Part shown: positions 14,587 through 18,202 of the stretch, piece after piece
Numbering within the stretch: position 1 is the first letter of the stretch
Layout of the letters: every line of letters begins with the position of its first letter
Assembly (NCBI GenBank): GCA_938074585.1
Contig: CALJEW010000081.1
Location: forward strand, 1-18,202
DNA: 18,202 nucleotides
Source of the DNA: an uncultured Rhodospirillales bacterium
Lineage (GTDB): Bacteria; Pseudomonadota; Alphaproteobacteria; Rhodospirillales; Casp-alpha2
Reading direction: 5' to 3'
Translations under genes and position numbers: made by a program
Notes under the pieces: model-generated
Database searches by the model: none
What the model saw: only the letters and a program-made list of their open reading frames with translations
Told to the model about the DNA's origin: nothing

Positions 14587-15975
14587 TCATTTCATCGATT
14601 TCAGCTCCACATCCAATGGACGTGTTATGGCTAGTGAATTTTGTGTTTCAGGCATTCCCTGATCATTAATGCCTGCCACGTGCAACGGGCGGCGCCAACT
14701 GAATGTATTAAAGCCACCACAATGACCGCAATTGGACATCCAATCGGGGATTGTATTCCCACAATCGCCGCAAACCCACGCGGCTTGGCTGTCGACAATC
14801 GTTGCCCGCGATAGCCAGGCATGAACCTTTGTCATATCGCCGTGCTCGCCCTCTTCTAGTTCAGCCCATAATCGACAAAGCCTAGAATCTAAGGCGTCTG
14901 AATTCAGGCTTTCAATATCTTCCAATTGATGTCGGGCTACACCCCAAAGTGACGCAGCTAAATGAGCCCGAACTCGTGCGACCTGGCTTTCAATATGGCT
15001 GGTATTTATTTTACTTAACTGTTCGGTCCAGCGCACACGGGCCAACCCATCAGCTGTTTCACCAGTCTGCCAGTAAATTTCTAACAAGCTTGGATGCGGA
15101 GCCAAACTCCACGTTTTTTCAATCAACATACGAGCTTTTTTGACTTGGCCCTTTTTGATTAACGCCGCGGCAAAAGCGCCAATAGCGGGCGCAAAAGTCA
15201 AATCACTATCTGTAGATTTTTTAAATTGATCAAACGCTGCAGCTTCATCACCAGTTTTTTTGGCATCAAGACCAAGCTGATAATAAAGCACTGCCCGACG
15301 GCTTTTACCTTCACTTTTCCCAATCGTTTTATTACGTACCAATTCATCCGCTGTAACGCGAGCTTCGAGCCATAAGCCTTCGCGGGTTTGCAGATCGAAT
15401 AAGTGATTGGCGACCCAATCGCTTTTAGGTCGCAATCGATAAGCTCGGCTGGCTAAATTCAGCGCTTCGGATGTGTCGCCACGTTGAACAGCTTGGCCCA
15501 ACAATCCACGAATTCCTAAAAACTCTGTTTCAGAGTTTTCTGCCATGGCTTTAAAAAACGTCTCGGCTGCTTTTTCATCGCCGTTCAACTGTGCGGCTTG
15601 CGCAGAAAGCAACATGGTCAACGGAGGCTCGTTTAATAAAACTTCCACTCTCTTAACGCTTCGCATGGCTTCTTCCGCATCACCGGCAGACACAGCAACC
15701 ATTCCTTTAGTTAGCGCTTGATATCCTTGCTGTTTACGGCGTTGGCGCCACGCACCTGTCATTTGTGTGGGCGCACGACGCAAAAACAACCAAACGCGAT
15801 AACTCAATGCTGTCGCGAAAGTGATGCCGATAATTGAGCCAAATAAAACAGCAATAGATGTCTTAATACGGTATCCTTGCCAATCGAGAACAACGCTTCC
15901 CGGTCGATCAAGCAACCACGCCAGGGCAAAAATACCAACCGAGACAATAAACAAAAACCATAAGGCTCTAAGCAT
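14587..15975 (-). CDS. hemY: HemY-type TPR membrane protein with C-terminal zinc-ribbon
   Basis: A 462-residue protein of the HemY N-terminal family, found beside haem biosynthesis genes in proteobacteria but without proven enzyme activity; it is not the Bacillus protoporphyrinogen oxidase of the same name. Two membrane helices lie near residues 2-20 and 40-62, flanking a short loop with the family's LDRPGSVVLDWQGYRI. Tetratricopeptide-like helical repeats fill about 85-390. Residues 402-419 hold paired CxxC motifs (C402/C405 and C416/C419) in a rubredoxin-like WVCGDCGN...WMSNCGHCG module, similar to the metal-binding tab of LapB. GGAAG overlapping the mic60 end (15982-15986) gives the ribosome site, six bases from the ATG. 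It is the last clear gene of a hemD-mic60-hemY unit. Confidence 0.85.
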   Translation of the reverse strand: MLRALWFLFIVSVGIFALAWLLDRPGSVVLDWQGYRIKTSIAVLFGSIIGITFATALSYRVWLFLRRAPTQMTGAWRQRRKQQGYQALTKGMVAVSAGDAEEAMRSVKRVEVLLNEPPLTMLLSAQAAQLNGDEKAAETFFKAMAENSETEFLGIRGLLGQAVQRGDTSEALNLASRAYRLRPKSDWVANHLFDLQTREGLWLEARVTADELVRNKTIGKSEGKSRRAVLYYQLGLDAKKTGDEAAAFDQFKKSTDSDLTFAPAIGAFAAALIKKGQVKKARMLIEKTWSLAPHPSLLEIYWQTGETADGLARVRWTEQLSKINTSHIESQVARVRAHLAASLWGVARHQLEDIESLNSDALDSRLCRLWAELEEGEHGDMTKVHAWLSRATIVDSQAAWVCGDCGNTIPDWMSNCGHCGGFNTFSWRRPLHVAGINDQGMPETQNSLAITRPLDVELKSMK

Positions 15976-15987
15976 TCCGGTCTTCCA

Positions 15988-17313
15988 TTATTTCTTTCTC
16001 AACGCCACAAGCGAAACGGCATAAACATGAAGACTGGCAACAGCCCGTTCCACCATCAAGCGATTTTTTGCTTGCTTTAACCAGGGTTCAGCAGTTTCGG
16101 CTGCTGGCTTAGATACAACTTTCAGTTGGTTTATTATTTTTACTGCTGCCGTAAGATCACCTTGACGTAAATGCTCTTCAGCTTGTGCGACCAACGCATC
16201 AACAGAAACGTCGTCTAATTCCGCACCTGTTTTGCGAATAGAAACCAGTGCCAATATACGTTTTTTGACACCGTCTAGCCAGCTGTTTCCAGAGCTAGCA
16301 TTTCCTAAACGAACAATATCACTCGCGATTTTTGAAAATTCATCGCGCAAGGTTATGATTGTCGCAGCACCCAATTTCGCCGTTTTATCTAAAACAGATA
16401 AGGCGGCTAACATATCTGGATGGGCTTTTCCCAAGGCGATCAACACATCTATATCTTTGTCAAAAGGCTCACCTGTTACATTCGATTTCCGAAGCTGACT
16501 GACGGCCAGAATGATGGCAGCTGCATCAGAGTTAGCGCCTTCAGGTATCTGCCCAGTTTCCTCTAATATATGAACACGGCCTTCTAGTTCACCTATCAAT
16601 GAGTTTATTTTTTTGGTTGAATTTGTCGCTCGCTTTTCGAATTTGCCAGAACCTTGAGCGTTTATAGTTTCTAGCTCATTCAAGCGATTGGTTAGGACAC
16701 CAAAGTTATCGCCACTTTTTTCAAGCTCGGACAAACGTTGAGTAATCTGATCAATAGCGAGTTTGGTTTCACCCATTGTCGCATCACCGTTTGTTGCATA
16801 AACCAGTTTTTTTACTTCGCCAATAGTTTTTTCAATGCTGTTGAGACGCTTAAGGAGTTGTCCAACTTCGCCTTGAAGCCGGATCCGTTCTATTTTCATA
16901 TCTGAAATGGCCATACTTTTAACAACGCCGCCTCTTGTTTGTGCTTCCAAAGCATCCAAACGCCCAACCATGCCTGCGACTCTTGGGTCAACAGTTGGCT
17001 TATATTCCAAAACCGGAAATTGTTCCGCCACATAAGGTGACCACATCGGCCAAGAGATATAGCCCCCTATGGCAATAACGGCCGCGGACAAAATGGCGCT
17101 CGAAACTCCAGAACCGCGATTCGTGTCAATAGTTGCCGGAGGTGTGACAACAACATAATCATCCAATGGGACTTTTACGTCTGGCTTTACAGATGAGTCC
17201 GATGCATGGATCGCTTTAGCCTTATCGGAATGCTTTGCCTTCACGGCTTTTGTATCTTTAGACACCGCTTTTGAAGATTGCGCTTTCGACGTTTTTGAAT
17301 TTTTATCAGCCAT
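15988..17313 (-). CDS. Mic60/mitofilin-type inner-membrane protein
   Basis: A 441-residue single-pass membrane protein. Residues 1-50 are Lys/Ser/Ala-rich and cytoplasmic-looking, a transmembrane helix spans about 71-91, and residues 110-250 have heptad-like patterns of a coiled coil ending near a RVHILEE stretch. The C-terminal third is helical, with a predicted mitofilin-like end, AEPWLKQAKNRLMVERAVASLH. This layout plus its place between hemD and hemY matches alphaproteobacterial Mic60, the ancestor of the mitochondrial crista-junction protein, which bends the inner membrane and contacts the outer membrane. The start is supported by GGAAG seven bases upstream. Sequence is weakly conserved in this family, so the call rests largely on architecture and synteny. 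hemY follows after 12 bases. Confidence 0.75.
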   Translation of the reverse strand: MADKNSKTSKAQSSKAVSKDTKAVKAKHSDKAKAIHASDSSVKPDVKVPLDDYVVVTPPATIDTNRGSGVSSAILSAAVIAIGGYISWPMWSPYVAEQFPVLEYKPTVDPRVAGMVGRLDALEAQTRGGVVKSMAISDMKIERIRLQGEVGQLLKRLNSIEKTIGEVKKLVYATNGDATMGETKLAIDQITQRLSELEKSGDNFGVLTNRLNELETINAQGSGKFEKRATNSTKKINSLIGELEGRVHILEETGQIPEGANSDAAAIILAVSQLRKSNVTGEPFDKDIDVLIALGKAHPDMLAALSVLDKTAKLGAATIITLRDEFSKIASDIVRLGNASSGNSWLDGVKKRILALVSIRKTGAELDDVSVDALVAQAEEHLRQGDLTAAVKIINQLKVVSKPAAETAEPWLKQAKNRLMVERAVASLHVYAVSLVALRKK

Positions 17314-17420
17314 CTTCCGGCTTTCCTTAATTAATCAATAGCAAACCTAATAAGCTGCGTTTACTAGTCCATCATTTATACACGTTTATAAGGCATGCAT
17401 TTCACCCAACGATGATAAAG

Positions 17421-18131
17421 TCAAAACCCATCCTCAACAACGCATAAAAGTTCTAATTGGGTTGGTTTTGAAGCGATGACAACTGATCTCCATTTTACAA
17501 CCTTTGCTTTATCAGCAACCGCCGTGCTCAAACAATACGCCGTCACATTATTAAGCATGTCTGCGCCCGGGTCCTTGCCGACACAGTGGCAAAAAATATC
17601 TGCCGTTCGGGGTGAATATAAAAGCACACCATGTAATTCATTATTTATTAAAGCAGAAATAGTCTGGTTACGTAAAGTCTTGGCGGCAACTGCATTATAT
17701 AAAGCTACGCGTCTGTATTCGAATCCTGCCCTGATTAAATCGTTGCCCAAATCTCCCGCGGTTATTGTTCCAGCCACATGCAGTAATGCACCACCGTCCC
17801 TTGATAAATGGGATTGCGCCAGTTCAGCCAAATGAGAAACATCGCCGCACGCCGTTGAAATTTTCTCAAACCCATATCCCACGGCCTCACGCGCCGTCGC
17901 ATCACCAACGGCAAATAAAGGAATTTGGCGTTCTGAATTATTAGCACAATATGCCCTCACACCGTTAGCGCTGGTCATTAAAAGGGCTTGAACGCCGCTT
18001 AAGTTTAAGGATGTGCCGGGGATAAGCTCGATCGAAATCATAGGGTCAATCAACGTTTCCACCTGACGCGCATAAAGTAAAGCCGCCAAAGGCTCTGCAT
18101 CAACTTCGGAACGTGTAATCAGGACCTTCAT
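17421..18131 (-). CDS. hemD: Uroporphyrinogen-III synthase
   Basis: A 236-residue enzyme that closes hydroxymethylbilane to uroporphyrinogen III, inverting ring D, in haem and corrin synthesis. The start MKVLITRSEVDAEPLAALL is the typical 'vLiTRp..da..la..L' opening. LLMTSANGVRAYC, PLFAVGDATAREAVGYGF, ALLHVAGTITAGDLGNDL, then RVALYNAVAA and VLLYSPRTADIF are the family's conserved segments in both lobes. Length fits the usual 230-260 residues. The ribosome site is weak. The mic60 gene follows after 107 bases with no evident terminator. The sequence upstream may hold the end of hemC. Confidence 0.88.
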   Translation of the reverse strand: MKVLITRSEVDAEPLAALLYARQVETLIDPMISIELIPGTSLNLSGVQALLMTSANGVRAYCANNSERQIPLFAVGDATAREAVGYGFEKISTACGDVSHLAELAQSHLSRDGGALLHVAGTITAGDLGNDLIRAGFEYRRVALYNAVAAKTLRNQTISALINNELHGVLLYSPRTADIFCHCVGKDPGADMLNNVTAYCLSTAVADKAKVVKWRSVVIASKPTQLELLCVVEDGF

Positions 18132-18172
18132 AACAATATTGCCTAATTTTAAGAGAAAATATCAGGGATATT

Positions 18173-18202
18173 TCACGACAAAATATTTGGTCCCGCTCGG
18201 CT
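18173..18202 (-). CDS. Possible last codons of hemC (partial at the window edge)
   Basis: Nine codons plus TGA read SRAGPNILS, resembling the 'RAGPdF' type of C-terminus seen on hydroxymethylbilane synthases, 41 bases before hemD. hemC is the usual upstream neighbour of hemD. With so few residues this is only a suggestion from context. Confidence 0.35.
   Translation of the reverse strand, partial: SRAGPNILS

Overview
The window looks like chromosome from a moderately AT-rich alphaproteobacterium, probably a marine or Rhodospirillales-like lineage. The strongest lineage evidence is the right end. There, hemD, a Mic60/mitofilin-type inner-membrane protein and a HemY-type TPR protein lie in a row on the minus strand, an arrangement known from alphaproteobacteria. 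Exported c-type cytochrome, PQQ-dehydrogenase and PhnD-type binding proteins fit a Gram-negative cell with a respiratory periplasm. The genus cannot be read from the sequence.

Layout, left to right. (1) 131-1955 (+): an exported PQQ-dependent aldose/sugar dehydrogenase closed by a strong terminator, then an exported mono-haem cytochrome c that could be its electron acceptor. (2) 2001-2354 (-): a small TMEM220-like membrane protein. (3) 2488-7143: an ebo-type cluster. Three genes overlap by one base each (TAATG): a sugar phosphate cyclase (EboD-like), a TIM-barrel protein (EboE-like) and a UbiA-type membrane protein (EboC-like). A phosphodiesterase/alkaline-phosphatase-superfamily protein (EboF-like) faces them, with overlapping stop codons. 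No EboA or EboB (TatD) homologue is present. (4) 7198-8221: a tRNA-Thr(CGT) gene with a recognisable promoter, followed at its 3' end by decayed fragments of two apparently different tyrosine integrases, the scar of one or more lost integrative elements. (5) 8523-11991 (+): a phosphonate/phosphite-type ABC importer, phnD, phnC and two phnE permeases, with a terminator-like hairpin after phnD. (6) 12065-14265: a divergent pair, an HMG-CoA lyase-family enzyme (-) and a class III CoA-transferase (+), likely activating and then cleaving a short branched dicarboxylate. (7) 14413-18202 (-): a doubtful small ORF, then hemY, mic60, hemD and possibly the last codons of hemC.

The most interesting part is the reduced and rearranged ebo cluster. 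The known ebo operon, in cyanobacteria, algal endosymbionts and Pseudomonas, is linked to making or moving a small molecule whose identity is unsettled. Here the cyclase keeps every catalytic metal ligand I can check. The UbiA-like and phosphodiesterase-like proteins lack residues that are canonical in their superfamilies. That suggests a cyclitol-type headgroup pathway with non-standard membrane and hydrolase partners. All functional statements are read from sequence motifs and gene order; no database search was run.
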